Assembly: GCA_951812975.1 (NCBI GenBank)
Contig: CATOTC010000003.1
Coordinates: 186,001 to 250,000 of the forward strand
Source of the DNA: an uncultured Acidimicrobiales bacterium
GTDB lineage: Bacteria > Actinomycetota > Acidimicrobiia > Acidimicrobiales > Aldehydirespiratoraceae
Reading direction: 5' to 3'
DNA: 64,000 bases
The notes beneath the pieces were generated by a model. It was not told where the DNA came from and made no database searches. It worked only from the letters and a program-made list of their open reading frames with translations. The translations under genes were made by a program, and so were the position numbers. Below are positions 50,935 through 60,100 of the stretch, piece by piece; the first letter of the stretch is position 1; each line of letters opens with the position of its first letter.

Positions 50935-52110
50935 TCAGCCACTCTCGCCGGGCGTGAACGTGGGCATGCAGAGCCCGTCGAGTTCGGTGACCTCTATCCG
51001 GTCCCGGTTCTCCCAGGTGACTTTGTTGTCTGGATCGACCCGCAGCTTGAACTCGCGAAAGCTCATCTCCAAGGCATCGAATGCAACTAGCCGACCTCGC
51101 AGCGGTTCGCCCACTCCCAGCAGCAGCTTGAGGGCTTCAAGTGCCTGGATGCTCCCGACGATCCCGGGCAAGACCCCGAGCACACCCGCCTCGGCGCACG
51201 ACGGTGCCATCTCCGCCGGGGGCGCCTCGGGAAGCATGTCCCGATAGGTGGGTCCCTGGCGCGGGTCGAAGACGGTGATCTGGCCCTCGAACCGGAATAT
51301 CGAGCCGTGGACGACTGGGATCCCGAGTTTCACGCTGGCATCGTTGAGCAGGTAGCGGCTCGGGAAGTTGTCGGCCCCGTCGACCACGACGTCGTAGCCT
51401 GCAAGAATCTCCATGATGTTGTCCGCACCGAGACGAACGTCGTAGGTGACCACATCGACGTCGGGATTGAGGCCGGTGAGCGTCTTCTTCGCGGAGTCGA
51501 CCTTGCGCTCCCCTATCCGGTCGGTGTTGTGCAGGATCTGCCGTTGCAGGTTCGACTCGTCGACGACATCCATGTCGATGATGCCCAGGGTCCCGACGCC
51601 CGCTGCGGCCAGATACAACGCGGCGGGCGAACCAAGCCCTCCCGCTCCGAGCAGCAGCACCTTGGAGTTGAGCAGTCTCAGTTGGCCCTCCTCGCCGACT
51701 TCGGGGACGAGCAGATGCCGCTGGTAGCGACTGCGCTGTTCGGGCGTGAGCGTGCGGGGGCGGGTCCAGGAGCGCCCCTCGTCCTTCCACTTGTTGAACC
51801 CGCCGTCCATTGAGACGGTGTTGGGGTATCCGAGGTGCTCGAGGGTCTGCACAGCGAAGGCTGAACGCACCCCGCCTGCGCACATGACCACCATTGCAGT
51901 CTGGCGGTCGGGCACGCGGTTCTCGATGTTGGACTCGAGCTGTCCGCGGGGAATGTGGAGGGAGTCGGGAATCGCCCCCTGTTCGTACTCGTCGGGCTCG
52001 CGCACATCCAGCAGCAGGTATCCCTGGTCGAGGAGTTGCTGCCCGCCGGCTGTGTCGACCTCGGTGATCGACGCTTTCGCTTGGGTGAGAAGCTGACGGA
52101 AACTGGCCAT
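50935..52110 (-). CDS. Rhodanese-ThiF/MoeB fusion, sulfur-carrier adenylyltransferase
   Basis: A 391-residue protein with an N-terminal rhodanese domain (~20-115; active-site loop 'CAGGVRS') joined to a ThiF/MoeB E1-like domain (~128-391). The latter has 'LLLGAGGLGSPAALYLAAAGVG' (nucleotide binding), 'NLQRQILH' (arginine finger) and 'APSCAEAGVLG' (catalytic Cys region). Such fusions adenylate the C-terminus of a small sulfur carrier (MoaD, ThiS, CysO) and supply the sulfur. MoeZ and MOCS3 place the rhodanese at the C-terminus; here the order is reversed. TAGGGT ends 6 nt before the ATG. Confidence 0.88.
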   Translation of the reverse strand: MASFRQLLTQAKASITEVDTAGGQQLLDQGYLLLDVREPDEYEQGAIPDSLHIPRGQLESNIENRVPDRQTAMVVMCAGGVRSAFAVQTLEHLGYPNTVSMDGGFNKWKDEGRSWTRPRTLTPEQRSRYQRHLLVPEVGEEGQLRLLNSKVLLLGAGGLGSPAALYLAAAGVGTLGIIDMDVVDESNLQRQILHNTDRIGERKVDSAKKTLTGLNPDVDVVTYDVRLGADNIMEILAGYDVVVDGADNFPSRYLLNDASVKLGIPVVHGSIFRFEGQITVFDPRQGPTYRDMLPEAPPAEMAPSCAEAGVLGVLPGIVGSIQALEALKLLLGVGEPLRGRLVAFDALEMSFREFKLRVDPDNKVTWENRDRIEVTELDGLCMPTFTPGESG

Positions 52111-52116
52111 GGCTAA

Positions 52117-52122
52117 ACCCTA
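52117..52122 (-). promoter_or_regulatory. -10 box (TAGGGT) for the rhodanese-ThiF gene
   Basis: TAGGGT on the minus strand ends 6 nt before the ATG at 52110, in the 34-base gap after the sirtuin stop. Confidence 0.5.
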
Positions 52123-52144
52123 CCAACTCAGTCGGGATTTCCCA

Positions 52145-52945
52145 TCATTCTGACGGTGCCGACATTCCGACAATGACGGGAAGCACATCGCTGATCGATT
52201 CCTGCAGCACGATGTCGGCGATGCCGTCGAAGGGCGTCGGCTCTGCGTTGAGTATCACGATCCGGGCGCCGTTGCTGTGGGCGATCGCAACAGTCTGGTT
52301 AATCGGGTGGACGGTCAACGAAGTCCCCACCGCCAAGAACAGGTCTGCCGCCGTCGCCGCCTGCTCGGAGCGGTGCAGGTTGACCGGATCGAGGGCCTGT
52401 CCGAACGAGACGGTCGCGGACTTCAGTATTCCCCCGCACTCCGGGCAGGGCGGGTCCTCTTCGCCGGCTCTGACCCGGTCCAGGACCACCTCCATCTCCG
52501 CACGCCAGTCACACGACAGACACGCCGCCTTGCGCGTCGTGCCGTGTATCTCGACAACCTTGGACGGGTCGCTGCCCGCCCTGTGATGCAGTTCGTCGAT
52601 GTTCTGGGTGATCAGCGTGTGGATCTTCCCCCTGCTCTCAAGGTGCACAAGTGCTCGATGCCCAATGTTGGGTTCGACATCGGCCCAAAGCTGACCAGCG
52701 GCGCGGCGCGCCCAGTTCACTCTGCGAACCTCCGGGTCGCTCACGTAGTAGCGGATGTTGGATGCCTTCTCGGCTTCGGGGTTCTTGGTCCAGAGTCCCT
52801 GCGGACCTCGGAAGTCGGGAATTCCCGAGTCCGTGGAAATCCCCGCTCCGGTCAGGACCGCGATCGCGCCCGCCTCGTCGATCATCTCACGGGCACGGTT
52901 GATGCCGCGGTGATTGGTGGGGGCGTCAGATGTTGAATCGACCAT
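52145..52945 (-). CDS. Sir2-family NAD-dependent protein deacylase
   Basis: A 266-residue sirtuin. 'VLTGAGISTDSGIPDFRGPQGLW' is the NAD-binding GAGxS loop, 'TQNIDELHHRAG' carries the catalytic His, and four zinc cysteines occur in 'CLSCDW' and 'CPECGG'. 'VGTSLTVHP' is the late NAD loop. It removes acyl groups from lysines; in Actinobacteria acetyl-CoA synthetases are typical targets. TATTCT ends 6 nt before the ATG on the minus strand. Confidence 0.92.
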   Translation of the reverse strand: MVDSTSDAPTNHRGINRAREMIDEAGAIAVLTGAGISTDSGIPDFRGPQGLWTKNPEAEKASNIRYYVSDPEVRRVNWARRAAGQLWADVEPNIGHRALVHLESRGKIHTLITQNIDELHHRAGSDPSKVVEIHGTTRKAACLSCDWRAEMEVVLDRVRAGEEDPPCPECGGILKSATVSFGQALDPVNLHRSEQAATAADLFLAVGTSLTVHPINQTVAIAHSNGARIVILNAEPTPFDGIADIVLQESISDVLPVIVGMSAPSE

Positions 52946-52951
52946 CGTTCA

Positions 52952-52957
52952 AGAATA
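52952..52957 (-). promoter_or_regulatory. -10 box (TATTCT) for the sirtuin gene
   Basis: TATTCT on the minus strand ends 6 nt before the ATG at 52945; no ribosome site is present. Confidence 0.5.
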
Positions 52958-53015
52958 GGTCACACGGGCAACCGACAACGCCCGGGCACTTCAGCAATGC
53001 CTCGAACGAAATAGA

Positions 53016-53043
53016 TTGACATACAATCAAATAGAGTTATACT
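53016..53043 (+). promoter_or_regulatory. Near-consensus sigma-70 promoter (TTGACA-16-TATACT)
   Basis: A perfect -35 TTGACA (53016-53021) and TATACT (53038-53043) are spaced by 16 bases in an AT-rich stretch unlike the surrounding GC-rich DNA. It should drive the orphan gene at 53119 from about 53050, giving a ~70-base leader that includes three 15-bp repeats. Confidence 0.7.
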
Positions 53044-53065
53044 GCCGCTGGCGATGCATTGGCTG

Positions 53066-53110
53066 GATACAAACGGGCTCTATACAAACGGGCGCGATAC
53101 AAACGGCGGG
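53066..53110 (+). repeat. Three 15-bp tandem repeats in the leader of the orphan gene
   Basis: The unit, roughly GATACAAACGGGCGC, occurs at 53066-53080, 53081-53095 and 53096-53110. It lies between the promoter and the ATG, so it is transcribed. The last copy runs into the ribosome site, so copy number could alter translation. Confidence 0.75.
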
Positions 53111-53118
53111 AGTATTAC

Positions 53119-53748
53119 ATGGAACCACCAACACTGGTGTTGGCCACCTCATTGAAGCAGCTTCGGGTCACCCCTTGGAGTGATCCGATAATTGACCGGC
53201 TCGGTCACGATCCCAGGTCCCTCTATGTCGAGAAGTTCTGGCTCGGTGTGCTCGGTCCTACCACGATTCTGTTGTTGAGGCACTGTGCGGCGTTCTTCGA
53301 GGAGTCCCCGGAAGGTTTCGACCTCGACTTCAAAGCCACGGCCTCGGCGCTCGGACTGGGGCGAAAGGTCGGGCGTGCAGGCCCGCTGACGCGCAGTTTT
53401 GAGCGGGCCTGCCGCTTCAGCGTCGTTCGCTCACTGTCGCCCACGGCGGTCGAGGTGCGGCGGCGGATTCCTCCGCTCAACCTCGCGCAGGTCAATCGTC
53501 TGTCGCCGCACCGCCGACACGAACACACCGCCTTTGTTGAGGGCGAACTTCGCTTGAACAACGAGGCGATCAAGCGCCGGGCGCGGCGCTTGGCGCTGGG
53601 TCTGGTGGAGTGCGGCGACGCGCTCGACGACGCCGAACTCCAATTGGGTCGTTGGCGATTTCATCCGTCGATAGCCGCGGACGCAGTTCGCTGGGCTTGG
53701 GACCAGCACCACGGACCGCTCGACGGACTAGCCAACAGTTCGAACTGA
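53119..53748 (+). CDS. Hypothetical protein with a strong promoter
   Basis: A 209-residue soluble protein that I do not recognise. It is rich in Arg and Leu, with helices such as 'EKFWLGVLGPTTILLLRHCAAFFEE', a central 'ALGLGRKVGRAGPLTRSFERACRFSVV' segment and an Arg-rich 'RLSPHRRHEHTAF'. The Arg density and the 'LGRKVGRAGPLTRSF' helix could bind nucleic acid (speculation). ATG 53119 is chosen because GGCGGGAG sits 8-9 nt upstream; an upstream TTG would translate the 15-bp repeats as Tyr-Lys-Arg units. It is convergent with the ACP gene beside the polyketide synthase. Confidence 0.55.
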   Translation: MEPPTLVLATSLKQLRVTPWSDPIIDRLGHDPRSLYVEKFWLGVLGPTTILLLRHCAAFFEESPEGFDLDFKATASALGLGRKVGRAGPLTRSFERACRFSVVRSLSPTAVEVRRRIPPLNLAQVNRLSPHRRHEHTAFVEGELRLNNEAIKRRARRLALGLVECGDALDDAELQLGRWRFHPSIAADAVRWAWDQHHGPLDGLANSSN

Positions 53749-53787
53749 CCTTCTCTGGTCCAGCTCTGGTCGATCAAGTCCCGAGAC

Positions 53788-53801
53788 TGCTCCCGGGAGC
53801 A
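53788..53801. terminator. Inverted repeat between convergent genes
   Basis: TGCTCCCGGGAGCA is a perfect 14-base palindrome in the 75-base gap between the orphan gene and the ACP gene, which converge here. It could fold as a 5-bp stem with a 4-base loop in either direction. There is no T tract, so termination is only a possibility. Confidence 0.3.
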
Positions 53802-53823
53802 ATACCCCGAACCGTCTGGACAA

Positions 53824-54060
53824 TCAGCCGTCGAGGTGGTTGATGAGATCCTGGGGAGTCAGCAACTCGGCGAACTCTTCAGCAGAGATGTCGGTACCGA
53901 ACTCCTCGTTCACCTTTCGCCAGAACGCCACGATGTCAGCCGACGAAACGCCCGCTTCGGCAACATTGCGGGTCAGGTCCAGAGGTTGACCCGGATCCCG
54001 TCCCTCAATCTCCACGGTCTGATCAACGATTGCTCTAATGCGTTCTTCGGTCGAAGACAT
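53824..54060 (-). CDS. Discrete acyl carrier protein-like protein
   Basis: A 78-residue phosphopantetheine carrier. The helix 2 motif reads 'AGVSSADIVAF' in place of 'LGxDSLxxVE', so the attachment site is probably Ser40, with Asp changed to Ser and Leu to Ala around it. The overall length and acidic character fit an ACP. It starts 80 bases after the end of the giant polyketide synthase on the same strand, so it is probably cotranscribed. It could serve the terminal, AT-less ketosynthase at the C-terminus of the synthase (inference). Confidence 0.78.
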   Translation of the reverse strand: MSSTEERIRAIVDQTVEIEGRDPGQPLDLTRNVAEAGVSSADIVAFWRKVNEEFGTDISAEEFAELLTPQDLINHLDG

Positions 54061-54140
54061 CGGTTACTCCTCTGGGCCAACTGAAAGCGTGCAAAGTGTA
54101 GCAAGGGGCAATCGTATGTCAATCACCTGGCGGCCAGTCG

Positions 54141-57100
54141 TCAGACCCAGAACCTCCGCCGCTGAAACGGGTAGTCGGGCAGCGAGATCCGGCGTCGCTG
54201 CTCTGTCTGGAACAGGCTCTCGAACGCAACAGCACGGCGAGCCAGATAGTCGGCTGCCGCGGAACGAATGAGATCGTCGCGGGCTTGTGCACTCGCCGTG
54301 ACGGGTTCGGGCAGCAGATCCTCGGGTTCTTCGACCTCCACAAGCGCACGCAGTTGTCGACGCAGCGATTCTGCGTCAACGAACACCAGCGCCGCTCGCT
54401 CACCGAAGTGTCGACGTCCCGTACTCGCAGTCCAGGCCATGTCGGACAGCAACGGGTCGGTCGCCGCGCCGGCCTCGGACAGCTCCGAGGCGCGGTCGTC
54501 GAGCCAGCGCAGATACCGGCCGGCCAGTTCCCTCAGTGCCTCGGGTGTCTTGGCCGACAGGGGCAGCAGTCTGGGGGTTGATCCGTCCGCTTCCCCATCA
54601 GACTGAGTGCTGTCAGACTGAGTGCTATCAGACTGAGTGCTATCAGACTGGGCGTCCTCAGCCTGAGGGGCATCAGCCTGAGGGTCATCGGAGGCCACGA
54701 CCTGGGGCGATCCCGCCGGGCGCCACGACCGCTCCGAATCCGAGGGATCGTCTGCGGCTGAGCTGGACCCCTCGACCACGCTGGACCCCTCGACCACACT
54801 GTGCCCCTCGACCGCGCTGTACCCCTCAACCACAACGTGCGCGTTGGCACCGGAGATACCGAACGAGTTGACCGCGGCCATCGGTAGCCGGCCAGCAGAG
54901 CCCGGCCAGTCCATCGTCTCGGATGCAACTCTCACCGCGATCCGGTCCCAATTGATCTCCGGACTCGGCTCGTCGAAGTGAAGCTGCTTGGGAACCACGC
55001 CCCAGCGCATGCCCAGCACGACCTTGATCAGGCTGGCGATCGCCGATGCAGTCTCCAGATGTCCGATGTTGGTCTTGACCGAACCCATCCACAGTGGACG
55101 GTCCTGTGGGCGTCCCCTTCCGTAGACGGCGGCAACCGCTCCTGCCTCGACCGCGTCGCCCACGATCGTTCCGGCTCCGTGCGCCTCGACATAGTCGATG
55201 TCGTGGGGGTCTGCGCCGGAGCGCGCCAACGCCTCGGTCATCACCCGCTCCTGAGCACGCGCGCTGGGCACCGTGAGCGCCAGACCCGTTCCGCTCTGGT
55301 TGACCGCAGAGCCGCGGACCACGCCCCAGATGCGGTCACCGTCGGATTCAGCGTCATCGAGCCGCTTCAGCACCACCACTCCACAGCCCTCGCCTCGCAC
55401 ATAGCCGTCGGCGGCGGCGTCGAAGGAGCGGCACTGGCCCGTCGATGACAGCATCCCCGACTCCTCGAGAGCCCCGGTGATCCCGCTCGAGAGTACTACG
55501 TTCACTCCCCCAACCACCGCGAGGTCGATCTCGCCGCGGCGAAGGCTCTCCGAGGCCTGGTGCACAGCGACCAACGACGATGCACACGCCAGGTCGAGAG
55601 GCACCGCCGGACCCTCGAAGCCCAGCGTGAACGCCACCCTTCCCACGGTCACGCTCCCAGCGGTATTGAGGTGCACCCCGGACAGCCCGCTCTTGTCGAT
55701 CAGGCTGCGGTACTCGCTCGCTCCGACCCCCACATACACTCCGCTGCGACTGCCCTTGAGGCGGTCGGGGTCGATCGCCGCGTCCTCGATCGCTTGCCAG
55801 GAGGTTTCGAGCAACAGCCGTTGCAGCGGATCGACGGTAAGGGCCTCGGAGGGCGAGATCCGGAAGAAGGCAGGCTCGAACAGGTCGATTCCATCGAGGA
55901 ACGATCCCCTCCTGTGGGCTGCGTCGGGTGAGTCCGGGTCGCCCGGAACCCCGTCCCAGGAACCTCCGTCCTGGCGCCCGTCGGTCACGGTGTTCTCACC
56001 GTCCGCCAGCAGCCGCCAGTACGCCGAGAGATCCTCTGCTTTGGGGAACCGGCAGGCCATGCCGACAATCGCAATGCCGCTCTGCGCATCAGGCGTGGAC
56101 AGGAGCCGCGGAATGTCGGGTTGGGCTTCCGGTTCGACCAGCGCCTCTGCCTCGCCCGGCTGGCCGAACTCTCCGGCCAGGAAACGGGCCAGGCCCGTGA
56201 CGTTCGGATAGTTGAAAACCGCTGTGTTCGACACCGTGCACTCACCCTCAAAGGCACGGTTCAGACGGTTCCGCAGTTCCACCACCATCAACGAGTCCAT
56301 CCCCAAGTCGGCGAACTCCGCCGAGGGTGACGGCAGCTCCGGCAGCCGCATCACCGCGCGCAGCTCCTGCTGGAGGAACCCGGCGAGGATCTGCTCACGT
56401 TCGTTGGCGGCCGCGTCCTGGAGGTCTGCCAGAATGTCGGTTGCGGAGTCCGGCTCGCCGGTTGAAGCGCTCACCGTCGCAGCCAAGAGGTCAGCGAGCA
56501 GCGGCGAGTCGGCCTCGGGACCCTGCGAGACCACATTCCAGTCGACCGCCGCGACCATGCCCATGGTGACGTCCTGGCGGACAAGGTGGTCGAAGGCGCG
56601 TATCCCCTGTTCGGGGGTGATCCAGCCGGTGCCTGCGGCCTCGAGTTGCCGTTCGATCCTCTCCCGGTGCTCCTCCGCCTCACCCAGGCCCGACCAGGCT
56701 CCCCAGGCGATCGACTGCCCGGCAAGCCCGAGCGCCCGGCGATGGCCGGCGAGCTGGTCAAGGAATGCGTTGGCCGCAGCGTGGTTTGACTGTCCGGGGT
56801 TGCCCATCACGCCCGCGACGCTCGAGAACAGCACGAACAGGTCCAGGTCGCGGTTCTCGGTCGCCCGGTGCAGATGCCAGGCTCCAAGCATCTTCGGCCA
56901 GAGAACCTCTCGGAACTTGTCCCAACTCTGATTGCCGAGAGCTCCGTCTGAGAGCACGCCGACGCTGTGGACCACACCTGCCAGCGGTGGCAGGGACTCG
57001 TCGATCCTCTCCAGCATCGCGTCGACCGCGGCCGAGTCGGTCACGTCAGCCAACTCCACGCTCACCGCCACTCCACGCCCGCGCAGTTCGCTGATCGCTT

Positions 57101-60100
57101 CGGCAGCCTCCGGATCGGGCTCCCGACGACCGTTCAAAACGATGGCACCCGCTCCCCGGTCTGCCAGCCAGTTGGCGACAGCGATCCCGATCCCTCCCAG
57201 GCCGCCGGTGACCAGGTATGTCCGGTCGGCGCGCAGCTGCCCGGTCTCAATGGGGGAATTTGCCAGAACGATCTTGCCTATGTGGCGTGCTGCCTGCATG
57301 TACTTCATGGCGTTGCCCGCCTCGGCCAGCGACCAGCGGGTGTGGACCAGCGGCGACAGTTCGCCCGCGCGCAACTGCCCCATCAGGCGCCGCAGCGCGT
57401 CGCCGGGTGTCGCCGGGTCGCTCTCCTTGAGAACATCGAGTTCTAGGATCCAATAGGCCACGTCTCCGCGCACCGCCGACATCTCCTCTTTGGAGAGGAT
57501 GTCGACTCTCGCCATCTCCACGAAGCGGCCGCCCTCGGCCAGACAGGAGAGGCTGGCGTCGATGAAACCCGGGCCGGTGAGACTGTTGAGCACCACCTGG
57601 ACCCCCTCACCGCCGGTGGCTTCGAGGATCTGTGCGCCGAAATCGGTTCGACGGCTGTCGTACACATGGGTGACGCCGAGCGACCGGAGGTAGGCCTGCT
57701 TGGGGGCGCTGGTCGTGGCGAAGACCTCCGCACCGACGGCTTGCGCCAACTGCACTGCGGCCATGCCCACTCCGCCTGTTCCCGCGTGGATCAGCACCCG
57801 CTCCGGTGCCTTGAGTTCGGCCAGGTCGAACGACAGGGCCGCGGAGACGAACGCTGTCGGGATGGTGGCCAGCGCCGCGGCTGCGATGCCCTCGGGCGCG
57901 TGGGCGACCATCGCGGAACTGGTGACCACCTCTGACCCAAACGTGCCGAATGCCAGCCCGACGACCCGGTCACCCACCGAGAAGTCGGAGACATCCTCGC
58001 CCGCCTCGACCACCCGCCCGCAGAACTCTCCGCCGAGCAGCCCCTCCTCGATCACACCCAGGGCGCGGAACATGTCCCAGAAATTGAGTCCGGCCGCCTC
58101 GACAGCCACCCGAACTTCCGATGGTTCGAGCCCAGTGACCGGACAGGGTCCCACGCCGAGTCCGTCGAGCGCTCCGCTCGGGTCGGGTTCCATCAGCCAG
58201 TTCACCTCGCCCGCCGGGTCGGGCAGGCGGGGCCTGCCGGATCCGGCACCCTCACGCTCCAGTCGGGCCGCCTGCCGCAGACCCAGCCGATAGGCGATGT
58301 GGGTCTCGGCGTCGGGGTGGAGGAGTTCGTTGGCCAGATCGGGCAGCGGCGCCGAGGAGGCGGGGTCCAGATCGATCATCCGCACTCTCAACTGCGGCGC
58401 CTCTCGGGCCATGACCTTGCCGAAGCCCCATAGCTGGGCGCCGGCGATTCCCTCGGCGGGCTCGTGCTCGAGCACCTGCGAACCGCGGGTCATCAGCCAT
58501 ACACCGACGGTCGGGGCCGTGTCCGCGTCGGTGATTCCCTGCAGCAGGGCCAACGCGCTGGTGGTTGAACGCTCCACGTCCTGTGCGAACTGCTCGGTGC
58601 TGACATTCGCACCATGACCGTCGAGCGAGACGAGGTGGACGACACCGCGCAGCGTCGTCTCGGGAGATAGCCGTTCGAACAATGCCTGCCACGCTTCACG
58701 ACGACTCATGTCGAGGGTGGTCGTCGTGACTCCGGGGTCGTGCACCAAAGGCCCTCTGTCGATGGATGCTGGGTCGATGGATGCAGGATCAGCCGTCGGG
58801 GCGTCGCTGACGAGCACAACGGTCTGGTTCTGTGCTGCCAACTGGTGGCCCAGCGATTCGCCGGAACCTCCCGAGTCGGCCGCCAGAATCCACACGCCGG
58901 GCAGTTCCTCCACCTCGGACGGACCCTGGGCGATGATCACACCGCGGTCAGGCTCTCGCGCGGCATCGGAGCGGTCGACGCCCAGAACGTCAGACTCGAC
59001 GAAGCCCGCGTCGGCCAGTGCGGTCTGCCAGACCTCGGGGCTGGCCAGGGCATGGTGCGGGCGGTAGTCGTCGGCGAACCGCCACCAGCCGTCCAGCTGT
59101 CCGAAGGTGAGATCCAACCATCCCTGGCCGCGCAGGTTCTCCAGTGCCACCAGGTAGCCCGACGGCGCCAACAGCGCTCTGCAGTGCTCGAGGGTCTCGT
59201 TCAAGTAGCGAGTGGCGTGCAGGACGTTGGACGCAATGACCAGGTCATAACCGTGATGGTCGAATCCCGCTTCGACGGGATCGATCTCAATGTCGAGCAC
59301 CCGATAGTCGATTGAGGCTTCCGCTCCACCGAAGCGCTCCTCGGCCTCGGCGAAGAAACCGGCGGAGATGTCGGTGTAGGTGTAGTCGAAACGCTGCTCG
59401 GGAAGCTCGGTGAGCACCGACGCTGTCGCCGAACCGGTCCCGGCCCCCACTTCCAGCACTCGCAGCCTGCGACCCTCCGGCAGATCGGCCAGCAGCACTC
59501 GGACCGCGTCCTGAAGCATCTGGTTGGCGGCTCGGGCGACCGGCGCTTTCAGATACAGGTCGGCTGCGCTGGGTTCGCCGCTGCTGAAGAGCAGCGTCAG
59601 CGGATCGGCCTCGCCGACCAGCACATCGCTCAGCGCTGCGCCGCTGCGCCTGAACAGGCCGATCTCGGTGGCCCCGTGCGGGTATAGACCCTCCATCTGT
59701 TGGGCGAACTCGTCGGGGTCCCCCGGCAGTTGTTCGGGCGGAGGCTCGTCTGACCCGACCTCTACCACGAATCCGTCGCCAGCTTCGCTCAGCATTCCGG
59801 CGCTGGTCAGCATCTCGAGCATCCGGCGGAACACCCGTTGATGCTCAGGCAGCACCCCGAGCAGATGCCGCAACTGCTCGGACTCCACCGATTCGCCCGG
59901 GACCATCTCCCAACCCAACCGCGCCATGGCGAGGCGCGCATAGGACCAGGCCAGCCGTTCGAGGTCGGACAGCAGGGAGTCTCTGCTCTCAGGTCCCACG
60001 TCCTCGGCCGACAGATACTGGGAGAAGGGTTCGGAACCGGTGGCAACGCTGTTGGGGCTCGGCAGGAAGTCCGCAGGCAGAATCCCCGGCGGAAGCGGTC

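Noticed and set aside
54601-54690. Possible CRISPR array
   Set aside because: The repeats are 15 bases, contiguous, without spacers, in frame and inside a coding sequence. The same holds for 62391-62480.
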